Part shown: piece by piece, positions 21,961 to 33,587 of the stretch | Layout: every line of letters begins with the position of its first letter | Position numbering within the stretch: position 1 is the first letter of the stretch | Source: Pelobates cultripes | Lineage: Eukaryota; Chordata; Amphibia; Anura; Pelobatidae | Direction: 5' to 3' | Assembly (NCBI GenBank): GCA_933207985.1 | Contig: OW240913.1 | Location: 104,265,244-104,329,243 of the forward strand | Length of the DNA stretch: 64,000 bases | The notes under the pieces: generated by a model | Told to the model about the DNA's origin: nothing | What the model saw: the letters and a program-made list of their open reading frames with translations, nothing else | Databases searched by the model: none | Program-made: the position numbers and the translations under genes

Positions 21961-23465
21961 CACGCTTCCCCACAGGTAAGCAATATAGTGTCTCAAGTTC
22001 CACTTACCCCATATACTGCAGGTCGTATCGCTCTGTCTTTTCAGAACTGGACAGCCATCTCCACGGACGCATGGATCATCCAGACGGTTTGGGGCTATGT
22101 CATCGATTTCGTAAAACCCCCATACCAGACCGCCCCTCCGCACCCCATTCAGTGCTCCGAGGAGGACCGCCGCCTAATCGACGGCGAACTACAGGAGCTC
22201 AAGGCGAAAGGAGCGATAGAACCTGCTCACGACAGAAAGGGTTTCTTCAACAACATTTTCCTAGTAAAAAAGAAATCTGGAGAATTCCGTCCGGTTATAA
22301 ACCTGAGGAGGCTCAACGCTTTTGTAATGTACAGGCACTTCAAGATGGATGCATTCACCTTCTGAGAGATCTTCTCCAAGACGGGGACTAGTTCACAAGG
22401 CTGGACCTCAAGGACGCTTACCTTTGAGTTCCCGTCCATACCTCTTGCCGCCAATTCCTCAGATTCCTATGGCAAAACCAACACTGGCAGTTCACATGCC
22501 TCCCCTTCGGCCTCAGCTCAGCACCGTGGTGCTTCACCAAACTGCTGAAGCCAGTAGTGTCACGACTACGAACTCAAGGAATTCGGTGCATTATCTACCT
22601 GGACGACCTGCTACTGTTTTCATCAGACAGGTACAGTCTAACGCAACACACACGATATACCACACAGTTCCTGACGTCCCTAGGCTTTGTGGTGAACTAC
22701 CAAAAGTCGGAAATATCCCCAGCCCAGACGGTACAATTCCTGGGCTTTGAGATAGACTCCAAGACCAGCACCTTACGGCTTCCGACCTCAAAGATCACAG
22801 CTATCAAAAAGGAATTATGCAGAGTCATCCGCTGCCGCACCATTCCACTCCCCAACCTGGTTCGGATCGTGGGCTTGCTGTCCGCATCTATCCAGGCAAT
22901 CTTCCCGGGTCCACTCCACTACAGGGCGATGCAACACCTGAAGGCCTCCTTCCTCCGCCAGAACCCGTCCTACGACCAAACCATTCCGTTAACGGAGGAA
23001 GTCAGGGAAGAACTCGGATGTTGGTTGGACAGCATGCAAGCTTGGAATGGCCGAGCCATCTTCGGGAACACGCCCGACATAGTCCTGGAATCGGACGCCA
23101 GCCTCTGGGGCTGGGTCGCCACAGGCGAGGGCAGATCAACAGGAGGCACTTGGACTTCCCAAGAAATCAACCTTCACGTAAACTGCCTAGAACTCCTAGC
23201 GGGGTTGTTCGCGATCCGCAGCCTAGCGAGGGACCAGACGGATTGCTGCATCCTCCTCCGGATGGACAACATCTCAGCGGTCCGCTACATCAATCGACTG
23301 GGAGGGTCCCGATACAGACTCCTCTCAGAGATTACGAAAGAAGTTTTCGAATTTTGCCTACCCCGGAAAATCTCCCTCATGGCAGAATATCTCCCGGGAG
23401 AAACGAACCTGACAGCGAACTGGTTCTCATGCCACTGGCGGGAAAGCAGAGACTGGACCCAATGA
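21960..23465 (+). pseudogene. DIRS reverse transcriptase and RNase H, broken
   Basis: The first part (to 22365) includes IEPAHDRKGFFNNIFLVKKK and FRPVINLRRLNAF, the N-terminal fingers of reverse transcriptase. A stop and frame change separate it from the second part (22557-23465). The second part contains the catalytic box IYLDDLLLF, LGFVVNYQKSE, and an RNase H domain with VLESDASLWGWVA, LELLAG and LLRMDNISAV. The final acidic position of the RNase H site appears replaced (TANWFS where family members usually carry AD), which fits a dead copy. The region between 22365 and 22557 still reads as RT in shifted frames (about GLDLKDAYL and CLPFGLSSAP). Confidence 0.85.
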
Positions 23466-23869
23466 TCTTCCACCACCTCTCGGCCAGAAGGGGTCCCCTC
23501 CACCTGGATCTCTTCGCATCATGCAACAACAGGCAGACAGACGAGTACTTCAGCTGGCTACCAGGCCCGGAGAGCAAAACAGTAGATACGTTTCTCCAAC
23601 CATGGCTGCCCTTGGGTGCGTATGCCTTTCCCCCATTCACCATGGTAGCGAGGACGATACAGTACTCAACGCGGATCTCAGCTCCTCATCACACCCCTAT
23701 GGCAGGGCCAACCATGGTTCCCGGATCTTCTAGCATCATCCTACAGGGATCCTCTCCTCATACCGTCCTACCCGACGCTCCTCACAGACCCGAGAGGGAA
23801 CCCTCACCCTCTCATCCTGGAAGACCGCCTCATGCTAGTGGCTTGGACTCTTTCGGGGGCACCTGGCAA

Positions 23870-24536
23870 ACCGAAGACCTATCACAAACGTCTCGAGACC
23901 TCATATGGGATTCGTGGGCACCACGAACCAGACGATGTTACCTATCAGCATGGAATTCCTGGTCCGCTTGGTGCAGTGAGCGGAACCTCGATCCCTTTAC
24001 TGCACCTATAACAGCCATCTTGAATTTTTTCTCCCATCTCTTTTCCACAGGCCGGTCTTACGATCCCTCAACGTCGTGCACTCCGCGATTTCGGCGGCCC
24101 ACGTGCCGGCTCAGGGGATACCTGTCGGAAAAGACTCATTGGTATGCCGTCTCCTAAGGGGCATCAGACTACAGAGGCCTCCGAGACCTAAATACTCCCG
24201 GTTATGGGACGTTGAAGTCGTCCTACAGTTCCTGAGGGACTGGCCAGATAACAACATACTCTCACTCCGACAGCTATCGGCCAAACTAACGCTCCTGCTT
24301 TGCTTGGTCTTGTTCCGCCGAGTATCGGACGTACGGGCATTCAACATCGACGCTTTTTCGGTCTCCCCAGAGGGAGTTAGCTTCCAAATTTCACGTCGTA
24401 CGAAATCCGACTCCTCGTCGGTCTTCTACCCCTTTTTGCCTACAGAACCGCTGCTTTGCGTGGTGTCTACTCTGCGTGGTCTCATCTTCTGGCGAACTCT
24501 TGGTGTCCTACGTTCGACCCAATGTACCACCCTCGC
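23870..24536 (+). pseudogene. DIRS tyrosine recombinase, truncated
   Basis: The N-terminal part (frame ending at 24157) contains TSRDLIWDSWAPRTRRCYLS and WNSWSAWCSERNLDPF. The next part (24076-24536, shifted by one frame) has LRQLSAKLTLLLCLVLFRRV, the segment carrying the first catalytic Arg of the tyrosine-recombinase site. The C-terminal half with the H-x-x-R pair and the nucleophilic Tyr is missing because hAT sequence replaces it from about 24537. The residues after that point in the open frame are not recombinase. Confidence 0.8.
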
Positions 24537-24668
24537 CAGCACCACCTCCGCAAGATACATGACACTTGGGAGGTATAACTATTTTAGTGTTTTCTGTCGA
24601 TAAGATTCTGTAATTAGGCCCATCACAATTGTCAGCACTGGGCCCAATGGGCTCTTAATCCGACCCTG

Positions 24669-25190
24669 GGGGAGGAGGAGCAGTGAATTAATTTGAGGGA
24701 GGGAGGGGCAGTTTATTAAATTGGAGGAGGGAGTGGGGCTGTGTGTTAGAGTGGTGGGAGGGGGCAATGTGTTGAATTAGGTGTAGGTCATTGTATTAAT
24801 TTGGGAGGGAGGGGGCAGTGTAATAATTTGGGGAAAGAAGGGAGGCAATGTATTAAATTGGGGGAGGGAAGTGTATTAAATCAGAGTGCTAAATTGGGGA
24901 ACAGGCAGTGTATTAAATTAGGGGAGGGAGGGGACAATGTATTAAATTGGGGGACGGAGGGCAATGTATTAAATTAGAGTGGTGGGAGTGGGGGCAGTAT
25001 ATTCAATTAGTGTGGAGGAAGGAGGGGCAGTGTATTAGATTAGGGGCATTGTATTAGATTGGGTGGAGAGGGAGTGTATTAGAGTAAAGAGAGGGGGCAG
25101 TGTATTAGATTGGATTTGGCGAAAAGTATTGGATTTGTGGGCAGTGTATTAGAATGGGGGAAGGGGGCAGTGTATTATATTGGGTCTGCA
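24669..25190. repeat. G-rich minisatellite
   Basis: About 14 degenerate units of roughly 25-40 bp follow the pattern gggagggaggggcagtgtattaaattg. The array starts at the last base of the hAT terminus at 24668 (CCCTG|gggg), so it may be linked to that element's flank. Confidence 0.88.
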
Positions 25191-25199
25191 TAGAGGTGC

Positions 25200-25560
25200 T
25201 GAATGCTCCCCATGGAGATGCTGATTGACCACCCAGATTTTTGCCACACATGCACAATAGCCTTCCAATGCTTTCCTATGGGAAAACATTGGATTGGCTG
25301 AGATCATCAAGTGTTGATCTCAGCCAATGTGAAGAACACACTCATAAGACTTCAAAATCAACAAGATAACGTAATTTGTTTTTTTTTACAGCTGTGCAAC
25401 AGCATGCATTCACCATTTAAGTCCCATTACCAAACTTTTTTAATATGTCATGGTAGTTGACCTGAAACATTGGTTATGTTGGACTGAAGGTAGTTGGACT
25501 GAAACATTGGTTACGTCTCATTAAAATAAATCCGCTCTTTTGTTTACTTTGAAGCCCTAC
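25200..25560. mobile_element. Degenerate T2-like MITE fragment
   Basis: The phrase gatgctgattgaccacc, then aatgctttcctatgggaaaa and attggattggctgagat, is shared with the MITE bodies at 26600-26730, 38560-38600 and 49980-50100. No TTAA ends are visible. From 25440 a second motif, gacctgaaacattggttatg, occurs twice. Confidence 0.5.
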
Positions 25561-26464
25561 AAGCGTGAGGACATCCAGTGTCAGTTAGGCAACGTTTTTA
25601 TACTGTACTTTTGGAAATAAACCTACGTTTCTATGAAAACTGAAGTTTTTGTTTTTTTGCAGCCCACATAAACTTAAACCTTGTTTATTTGGCCCATGTT
25701 AGCCTTTGAGTTTGAAATGCTTGGTGTAATAGAAAGGTAAAAGTTACTTTTCTGCAAAGCATCTCTTTGCTCGAAAAACATCATCTCTTTGGCACCTTGT
25801 ATATTACCTGGCTGTGTATGGATAACATCAGTGGTGTTCCTCTAGCCTCACACAGAGGATGTTGCTAGGTGGGGGGGGGGGTGCGGGGGTGCTTTAAGGG
25901 CTTGTGTAAGATTCCTTGTAGCAGGATCTCTACAGGTGGTTGAGGAATGGTAGGATACTAATCCATTTTATTTTATTTTTACACCATGTAACTAATATTA
26001 AAAACAGCGGACATAAACACGATTACTAGTATATTGTTCCTTCAGCCAACAAAAGGTGGTCTTCCAGTCTTCCAGGCTGATCCCCACCAATGACATTAAA
26101 AAAAAATGCTCGGCAGAGGGCTCGCACTGTACTGACATTTCTTAAGTAGTGTGGCTAGGCAGGATTGCATTATATATCTGACAATGTTTCCAGCATTTTT
26201 TCTATTATAGGTTTTAAATGCTCTTTACAACAATCCTGTTTGCTATATTTTATTTGGGGTTATTAGTTTTAATCCATTTGAAAAATAAATGTAAAACTAC
26301 AAAATTCTGGCTCCCTAGATGTTAACAGTCTGTGACTCCCAGGGTCGTTTGAATACAGTAGATGGCCAGGGAATTTTGGGAGTTGTAGTTCAGAAATATC
26401 TGGGAGTGCAGAATTTGAGATGACTACCATACACAATATTTGCTTTAAAAGATGTTGGCCACTT

Positions 26465-26891
26465 TTAGTCACCAGAATAACTACAGCTTAATGTAGTTGT
26501 TCTGATGTGTATAGTATATTACTGCAGGCATTTTGATTCTTGGGTCAGTGCTGCACCACTGATGTTGGAAACTGAACTTTTCTTATAGAGATGCAGTGAT
26601 TCAATCTTCTCTATGAAGAGATGCTGATTGGCGCAGAGTGGAGTTTTGCACATTAGCCGCCCAATGCTTTCCTATGAGAAATGCTTTCCTATGGGAAAAT
26701 ATTGGATTGGCTAAGGTAGTCAATTCTGATGATCTCAGCCAGGGAGGTGGAGTGGGGGTGGGATCAGGAAGGCGCTGGAATACAAGCAAGTTTATACCCT
26801 ATTCAAGAGGGGAGGCCACCTAAATAGTGTTCTTAACACCATGATGTCAGCACTACACGTTTGTATTCCTGAACCTATAATGTTCCTTTAA
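26465..26891. mobile_element. TTAA MITE, 5'-degraded
   Basis: The body matches the complete MITE at 49718-50279 (accagaataactacagctta, gatgctgattgg, gaacctataatgttccttta). The right end is intact: TGTTCCTTTAA at 26881-26891. The left TTAAAGGG end is lost; the sequence starts mid-element near a ttgggagttgtagttca repeat. Confidence 0.72.
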
Positions 26892-27008
26892 GATGTTTTG
26901 GAATGTCCTTTATTTTTAACACAAAGCTGCCTAATTATGGCATTCCAGGTGTATGACCAGTGATGGCTTCCACTCTACAACATTTGGAAACTTACTGTGT
27001 TATCCATA

Positions 27009-27640
27009 TTACCTTGGTTTCCAAGAATATAAGTACCTGTGATCATGTATATATAAATGCTTAGACATGCACGCACACACACAAAATACCCCTCTCTTTC
27101 TCATTAGAGATATCTTTGCCAGTAGCTCAAGGAAGCAAGGTGAGAGGTCAGTATAGGACCCGCCTAGGGGGGGTCTGCATTGACGTTGCCAGGCGGGCAT
27201 TCCTTCCAATGGCCATTAGAGTAACTAAATGACCTCTATTTGTTTAAAAATACATAGGGATTCAGGAGAGAGCTCAGGTAACTTTTTCTTTGGTTAAAAC
27301 AATGTTCATGCATATTTTATTTTCAAATCATTTTTTATAAAAAAGTTTTATATTTTTTATGGGGAAATATTAAAATAAAATGGGAATTAGACAACATGGA
27401 AAAAAACTGTGTCAAATAGACACTCCATCTATAAACAAATGTGTAGACTATACATAATGACCTATAGTGGTACACAGAGCATGTTAACATATAGTATAAA
27501 TTAAAAATGCAATTACTAAATAAACATGACACCAGTATAATCAAAGAGAGGAATACACCCAAAAGACCACATCCCTCGAATAATGTCTTCAGAAAAATGT
27601 GTAACAACCAAAGAAGGAGTATCAAAAATATTTTTCAGAA
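27009..27640. other. Intron DNA without recognised features
   Basis: AT-rich DNA. The minus-strand open frames at 27009-27209 and 27335-27625 have no recognisable motifs and no supporting splice sites. I see no repeat ends. Confidence 0.35.
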
Positions 27641-27873
27641 AGGTTTAAAATACAAGAACAAATAAACTCCAAATTAAGACAGAAATCGATTTACACAGTG
27701 AAAAAAAAGAAACTCAAATATTACGCCAAAGGTAATAAAGCGGATAAATAATTTCAGTCAAACTTAAAAAAAAGACCTGAAATCTAAGATATCTAAACTG
27801 ATGGTACAAAATGTTATTATCTCCTGAAAGTATAGGAAAAGCATTTAACAATTACTATGAAGATTTATATAAT

Positions 27874-27952
27874 TTAACCCCCATAAGGACACATGACATG
27901 TGTGACATGTCATAATTCCCTTTTATTCCAAACTTCTGTTAATATCTCAAAA
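27874..27952. mobile_element. ~80-bp TTAA MITE inserted in L1, right end degraded
   Basis: The left part TTAACCCCCATAAGGACAC, then atgacatgtgtgacatgtca, matches the complete 80-bp element at 38961-39040. The right terminal repeat is replaced by aacttctg, then TTAA (27949-27952). The flanking L1 frame (SPESIGKAFNNYYEDLYN before, SQKTPGPDG after) shows it sits within L1 coding sequence. Confidence 0.78.
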
Positions 27953-29229
27953 AACTCCAGGTCCTGATGGTCTAAGTAATATTTTCTATAAACTATTAAA
28001 ATTTAATCTTTTACTCCAATTAACATGCCCATTTAATGGTAAAGTAGATCAAACATCTTTTCCTCCAGAATTAACAAAAGCCAAAATAATTCCAGTTTTA
28101 AAAGTTAACAAAAAATTCTTTACAAATGCAAAACTATAGACCAATCTCTCTCTTGAATACTGATATCAAAGTATTCGCATCCATTCTTGCTGACAGGTTA
28201 AAGCAAGTTCTAAATTTAATACACCCAGGCCAGATAGGCTTTATGCCAAACAGATTTTCAGGCTCGAATACTAGACGATTAATAGATATACTAGATATGG
28301 CAGAAAGATATGAGACTCCCTTCCTGACCTTGTCGATTGATGCCGCAAAGCCTTTGACAGGGTCACTTGTGGATTTATAAGAAAATCTTTATAACACTAT
28401 GGTATTTAAGACTGGATGTTCCAAGCAATCATGTCTATGTATCACACCCCATTAGCAACAGTTGGGCATGGTATTTTGTCTGAATGGTTCCCAATAAAAA
28501 ATGGCACCAGGCACTCTCACCTCTTCTATATATTTTATCAATCGAACCATTAGCAATGAGAATAAGAAATAATCAAAATATAAAAGGTTTTTCTATTAAA
28601 CAAAATCAACTTAGAATTAGCCTGTATGCAGACGATGTTCTTTTAACAATAACAAACACAAAGAAATCATTACCAAATATTATGGAAGAATTTCAACAAT
28701 TCAGTAAAGTATCTAATTACAAAATTAATATAGAAAAACCCATGATCCTTCCCGCAAAAACAAATAAAGACCAACAAAAACTACATAAAAGTCTCTATCA
28801 ATTTATTTGGGTCTAACACCGTTTTTCATATTTGGGTGTCAAAATCACAAAAAATCTAAATAGATTAATGTAGGTGAACTTTTTGGATATGTTAAAATCA
28901 ACAAACCATTCCATCAAAAATTGGCAGAAGGTTGAATTATCATGGTGGGGTCGTAGTAATCTTGTTAACAGCTACATGCTCCCTAGATGGTCATACAGTC
29001 TCCAAATGATCCCACTTCCAATCCCCAATCCTTGGCTTACAATGTTAGAATCTAGTTTATAAAATGCCATATGGAAAGCAGAGCCTCCTAGGATTAGTCA
29101 AAAGATTTTATCTATGAATAAGAAAAAAGGTGGTTTAGGATTCCCAAACATAATGAATTTTTGCCAAGCAGATTTATTGACTCATATATACTGTTTACAA
29201 ATCTATTCCCCAGAATTTGAGGCATAATA

Positions 29230-30888
29230 TTGAACAGATTATGGTAAGGGGCCTCAGTTAGGAAAAAGGACAAATGAGTAATTTGTTATATGTGAGTTTA
29301 CAGAGGAAGAGGTTCTATTTCAACTGTCAAAAGTAAAGACAAATAAGTCAATGGGACCTGATGGAATACACCCAAGGTTTTTAAAATAACTTAGTGGTGT
29401 TCTAGCAAAACCATTAATGGATTTATTTAACCAATCATTGTTAACAGGAGTAGTCCCAGAAGATTGGAAATTAGCGAATGTTGTACCCATTCACAAGAAA
29501 GGTAGTAGGGAGGAGTCGGGCAACTACAGGCCAGTAAGCCTTACTTCAGTAGTTGGAAAAGTGATGGAAGCCACGTTAAAGGATAGGATTGTTGAACATC
29601 TAAAATCACATGGATTTCAAGATCAGAGACAACATGGGCTTACTTCAGGGAGATCATGCCAAACTAATCTTATTGATTTTTTTGACTAGGTAACTAAAAT
29701 AATAGATCAGGGTGGTGCAGTAGACATTGCTTACCTAGATTTCAGTAAGGCTTTTGACACTGTTCCACATAAAAGGCTCATCAATAAACTGCAATCTTTA
29801 AGTTTGGATTCCAATATTGTTGAATGGGTAAGGCAGTGGCTAAATGACATGCAAGAGAGGGTTGTAGTCAATGGAGTATATTCAAAGCAAGGTCTAGTTA
29901 CCAGCGGGGTACCTCAGGGATCTGTACTTGGACCCATTCTCTTTACTATTTTTATTATTGATATTGCAGGTCTTGATGGTAAGGTATGTCTTTTTGCTGA
30001 TGATACTAAGATATCTAACAGGGTTGATGTTCCAGGAGGGATAAGCCAAATGGCAAATTATTTAGGTAAACTAAAAATGTGGCAACTGACATTTAATGTG
30101 GATAAGTGCTAGATAATGCATCTTGGACGTAAAAACCCAAGGGCAGAGTACAGAATATTTGATAGAGTCCTAACCTCAACATTTGAGGAAAAGGATTTAG
30201 GGGTGATTATTTCTGATGACTTAAAGGTAGGCAGACAATGTAATAGAGCAGCAGGAAATGCTAGCAGAATGCTTGGTTGTATAGGGAGAGGTATTAGCAG
30301 TAGAAAGAGGGAAGTGCTCATGCCATTGTACAGAACACTGGTGAGACCTCACTTGGAGTATTGTACGCAGTACTGGAGACCATATCTTTAGAAGGATATT
30401 GATACTTTAGAGAGAGTTCCGAGAAGGGCTACTAAACTGGTTCATGGATTGCAGGAGAAAACTTAACAGGAAAGGTTAAATGATCTTAACATGTATAGCT
30501 TGGAGGAAAGACGAGACAGGGGGGATATGATAGAAACATTTAAATACATAAAGGGAATCAACACAGTAAAGGAGGAGACCATATTTAAAAGAAGGAGAAC
30601 TACCACAAAAAGAGGACATAGTCTTAAATTAGAGGGGCAAAGGTTTAAAAATAGTATCAGGAAGTATTACTTTACTGAGAGGGTAGTGGGTGCATAGAAT
30701 AGCCTTCCAGCTGAAGTGGTAGAGGTTAACACAGTAAAGGAGTTTAAGCATGCATGGGATAGGCATAAGGCGATCCTAGACTTAAGATAAGGCCAGGGAC
30801 TTAAAAGTTTTTTGAAATATTGGGCAGACTAGATGGGCCGAATGGTTCTTATTTGCCGTCACATTCTATGATTCTATGTTTCTATGGT
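29230..30888 (+). mobile_element. CR1-clade LINE, 3' part, inserted in L1
   Basis: The copy keeps reverse transcriptase and C-terminal coding in near-continuous frame: KTNKSMGPDGIHPRFLK, GNYRPVSLTSVVGKVME, YLDFSKAFDTVPHKRL, TSGVPQGSVLGPILFTIFI, FADDTKIS, EKDLGVIISDDLKV and LVRPHLEYCTQYWRP, then the C-terminal KYYFTERVV region. It ends in attctatgattctatgtttc, the 3' tail characteristic of CR1. A few stops (about 29687, 30110, 30389, 30696) break it. It is 5'-truncated, as is usual for LINE insertions, and lies inside the L1 fossil. Confidence 0.92.
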
Positions 30889-31862
30889 AGGTCATTAGGA
30901 TTTATCTTTAATTATTTGGAATGTTAAAGTAAAACAACGTATTACTATCTTAAAACACCAAGGTACAGCTTTAAGCCAAATAATACAATCATGGATAAAT
31001 ATTAAAAAGCCATTAGGAATATTGTCAAAACTAATTCCAATAAATAAAATAGAAATTTTAGAGGTAATTACAGACAACTTAAACTTGAATCTTTGGAAAC
31101 AAAGAAACATTACCAGCATATCACATGTAATACAGAATGCCTCTCTAAAATCATTACTGATCTGCTGGAGAAATTCAATCTTCCCAATTCTCAAATTCTC
31201 AATTACCTTAGAGTAAATCATATTTTAAATAAATATCTTATACCAAGATTCCTTTCTACTCTTTAATATATCAAAAATATTAAACTACTCAAAAATTCAA
31301 GATATATTGTCAAAAACAAGACAATTGATTACAAATTTTGACAATATACAAAAAATCCCTGCTATATCTAACTGGAAAAAAGATTTGGGATTAAATATTG
31401 ACACAGAAGATTGGAATAGAATACTGTTTAGTTCCTCACCATCAGTCCATTGTCTAAATCCTTTGGAGATGCATTATAAAATTGTTAATAGATGGTACTG
31501 GGTTCCCACAAAATCTGCAAAAATCTCCCCCTCCAAAACTGATATATGCTGGAGATGCAATAGAGAAAGGGGTACTTACCTACATATATGGTGGGAATGT
31601 GATATGGTTAAAGATATCTGGAACAAATCTCTTTATTGGTTTACAAAAGCACAGAAGGTCAAAATAAATTGGTCTCCAACAGAAGTTCTATTACATATGA
31701 ATTTGCCAATTATCCATCTAAAAGACAAAATGCTGCTTATTCATATGCTTATAGCAATAAAATGGATAATAGCACAAAATTGGAAATCTACTAGCAGCCC
31801 GATATGGCAGAAAGCATATACTCAATTATTAAACCAAATTCAAATGGAAAGAGATGTCAGTC

Positions 31863-32199
31863 TTAAAGGACCACTATAGTGCCAGGAAAATATACTCGTT
31901 TTCCTGGCTCTAAAGGGTCCTTGGGTCCCCTCACCCTCAGGGCCCCCCTCCCACGGGCTCTAGGGTGAGGAAGGGGTTAAGCCCTTACCTTTTTTCCAGC
32001 GCCGGGCTACCTTGGCGCTGGGGACTCTCCTCCTCCTTTCCCGTCATCGGCTGAATGCGCATGCGCGGCAAGAGCAGCGCTCGCATTCAGCCAGTCCATA
32101 GGAAAGCATTCTCAATGCATTCCTATGGACGCTGGCGTCTTCTTACTGTGAAAATCACAGTGAGAAGCGCGGAAGCCCTCTAGCAGCTGTCAATGAGAT
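31863..32199. mobile_element. TTAA MITE, 3'-truncated
   Basis: It begins TTAAAGGACCACTATAGTGC, followed by the same subterminal hairpin as the element at 5847. It continues through the gaatgcgcatgcg and cctatggac segments. The body stops within the tcaatgaga phrase (compare about 6078), so the right terminus is lost. It interrupts the tail of the L1 fossil. Confidence 0.8.
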
Positions 32200-33200
32200 C
32201 AACTGTAAAAATTATAAAAAATAGACATAGAGTGTCATAGTGAAAAGTATTAATATTATAATATACCTGTATAAATATATACTATTAATAACAGATAAAA
32301 AAACAGTGTGTAGTAGAATATTTTAAATATGTTATACAAAAGGCAGATAGTGGAGGTGCAGAAGACATGGAAAGAGGGAGGGGTAGGAGTATAGGAAATA
32401 GTTAATGGAAGTGGGAATGTGGATTATTTTCACTATGACAGTCTATGTCTATTTATTATAATAATTTTTACTCTATGTTTTACACTGTTTTTTATTGTTC
32501 TATTAATGCCGCGTATCATTTTATTCATATTTGCCTTTTAGTGTTCTTTCCATTTAGATATATCCTTTTTTTGTTACATGGACTATTATATTTATAGGGA
32601 ATCTTTCTGCTCGTTACATTTTCCATGTCCCCTCCCCCCTTTTTTCGGATTATTACGCAAAGAATAGACATTCATGAGCGTTGGAACACACTTTGCGTTC
32701 TAGAGTGAAGGAAATATCCCGAACATGTTACCACGCTCAACACGCCAGCATTGGAATGCATCCTACGTCCCACAAGAAGGAAATAACTATAATACGTCAT
32801 AACGCCATGCATGTGCCCCGATACGTCACCACGCTATGCCAGAACACTATCACATGACGCCGAAAGACTTATGGAATGCACTTGTGCGTTCCATTAACCC
32901 CGAAAAACCTGGAAAATTTTGTATTGAATCACTATTTAAAAACCCTCTATATGGACACTACCTATCATGAACTTTCCAACTGAGGAAGCCTAAAATGGTG
33001 AAACGCGTCTTGGATGCCCACTCACTTGCAAGCATTTATACCCTACTGGGGGTTTTTATTATCATTTTAATTTTCTAATTTTACCCAATAAATAGTTTTC
33101 CCTTTATTCAAAGAGTTACATCATCTACTGGCAATTCATCTTTACACAGAGGAGGCTGGATCTCCCACAAATGATCCACAGGCGCTAAAAAAACAGAGCC
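32200..33200. repeat. Unclassified repeat with inverted internal arms
   Basis: The segment aaatagacatagagtgtcat (about 32217) is inverted at about 32430-32470 (cactatgacagtctatgtct), giving a ~40-bp-arm foldback. The right part contains ~60-bp blocks with ggaatgcatcctacg and gaatgcacttgtgcgttcc, then ctgaggaagcc and ggtgaaacgcgtc, motifs often found in vertebrate non-autonomous elements. I could not define ends or target duplications. Confidence 0.5.
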
Positions 33201-33587
33201 AAGTGCATTCTATTGGCTCCACCTTTGTGTTTCCAGTTTATTTAAACCTCATATTATTAATTGATCTGTACTATTGTTTTTCTTTTGTCTTTTGCATTTT
33301 TTAGATTCCACATCTACCTCTGTATACTTCGATTTTGTATGTATAGTATTTTAGCTATTTGCTCCATCCCTATTTTGTGTAGTTTATTGTTTCTTTTTGG
33401 TGAGGGTTTAGGGCAGGGGTAGGCAACCTTTTAGCAGCACTGTGCCGATATAGGATTGTGATGTCCTGTAGCGTGCCGGTCCTATTTAAAAAAAAAAAAA
33501 AATTAAATCGAGGTGTGTATGCTGCCGTATTCTGCTTGTGTTATTTTTACTGTAATTGCTTTGTATCGTTGTATTTGTGCGTATATG

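Larger units (their letters stand above)
20330..24536 (+). mobile_element. DIRS-type retrotransposon, truncated and decayed
   Basis: The order is a gag-like protein (20672-21960, in pieces), then reverse transcriptase and RNase H (about 21960-23465), a methylase-like stretch (about 23460-23680), and a tyrosine recombinase (about 23870-24535). This is the DIRS gene set, well known in frogs. The element was inserted into the old hAT, which stops at about 20240. It is cut at its 3' end where hAT sequence resumes at about 24537. Several frameshifts and stops show it is dead. The inverted terminal repeats and internal complementary region were not identified. Confidence 0.88.
17617..24668. mobile_element. 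Old hAT copy broken into pieces by later insertions
   Basis: Segments at 17617-17674, 18347-18405, 19994-20240 and about 24537-24668 match, in order, the hAT copy at 57540-58301. Examples are actttgcgcactatgcaaat, actgtggcatgttccctttc, gacagtccttagaaagc, ggctgaccatctaattt and gattctgtaattaggccc. The right end is TTAATCCGACCCTG, the same terminus family as the complete element at 48972-52538. Between the pieces lie a solo LTR, LTR and hAT debris, and a DIRS element. The left terminus is missing. Confidence 0.72.
27650..31862 (+). mobile_element. L1/Tx1-type LINE ORF2 remnant, split by later insertions
   Basis: Reverse transcriptase and C-terminal segments of an L1-clade ORF2 appear in order on the plus strand: LRQKSIY and GNKADK (about 27700), SQKTPGPDGLSNIFYKLLK (about 27950), NYRPISLLNTDIKVFASILA (28129), LYADDVLLTITN (about 28620), then RSNLVNSYMLPRWSYSL (about 28950), and finally DICWRCNRERGTYLHIWWEC (about 31540) near the C-terminus. 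It is interrupted by a TTAA mini-element at 27874 and a CR1 LINE at 29230-30888, and ended by a MITE at 31863. Many stops and shifts make it a fossil. Confidence 0.87.

Noticed and set aside
22817..24157. 446-residue frame as one protein
   Set aside because: Its first half is an out-of-frame shadow of the DIRS reverse transcriptase/RNase H. Only the second half (about 23430 onward) is real DIRS coding sequence.
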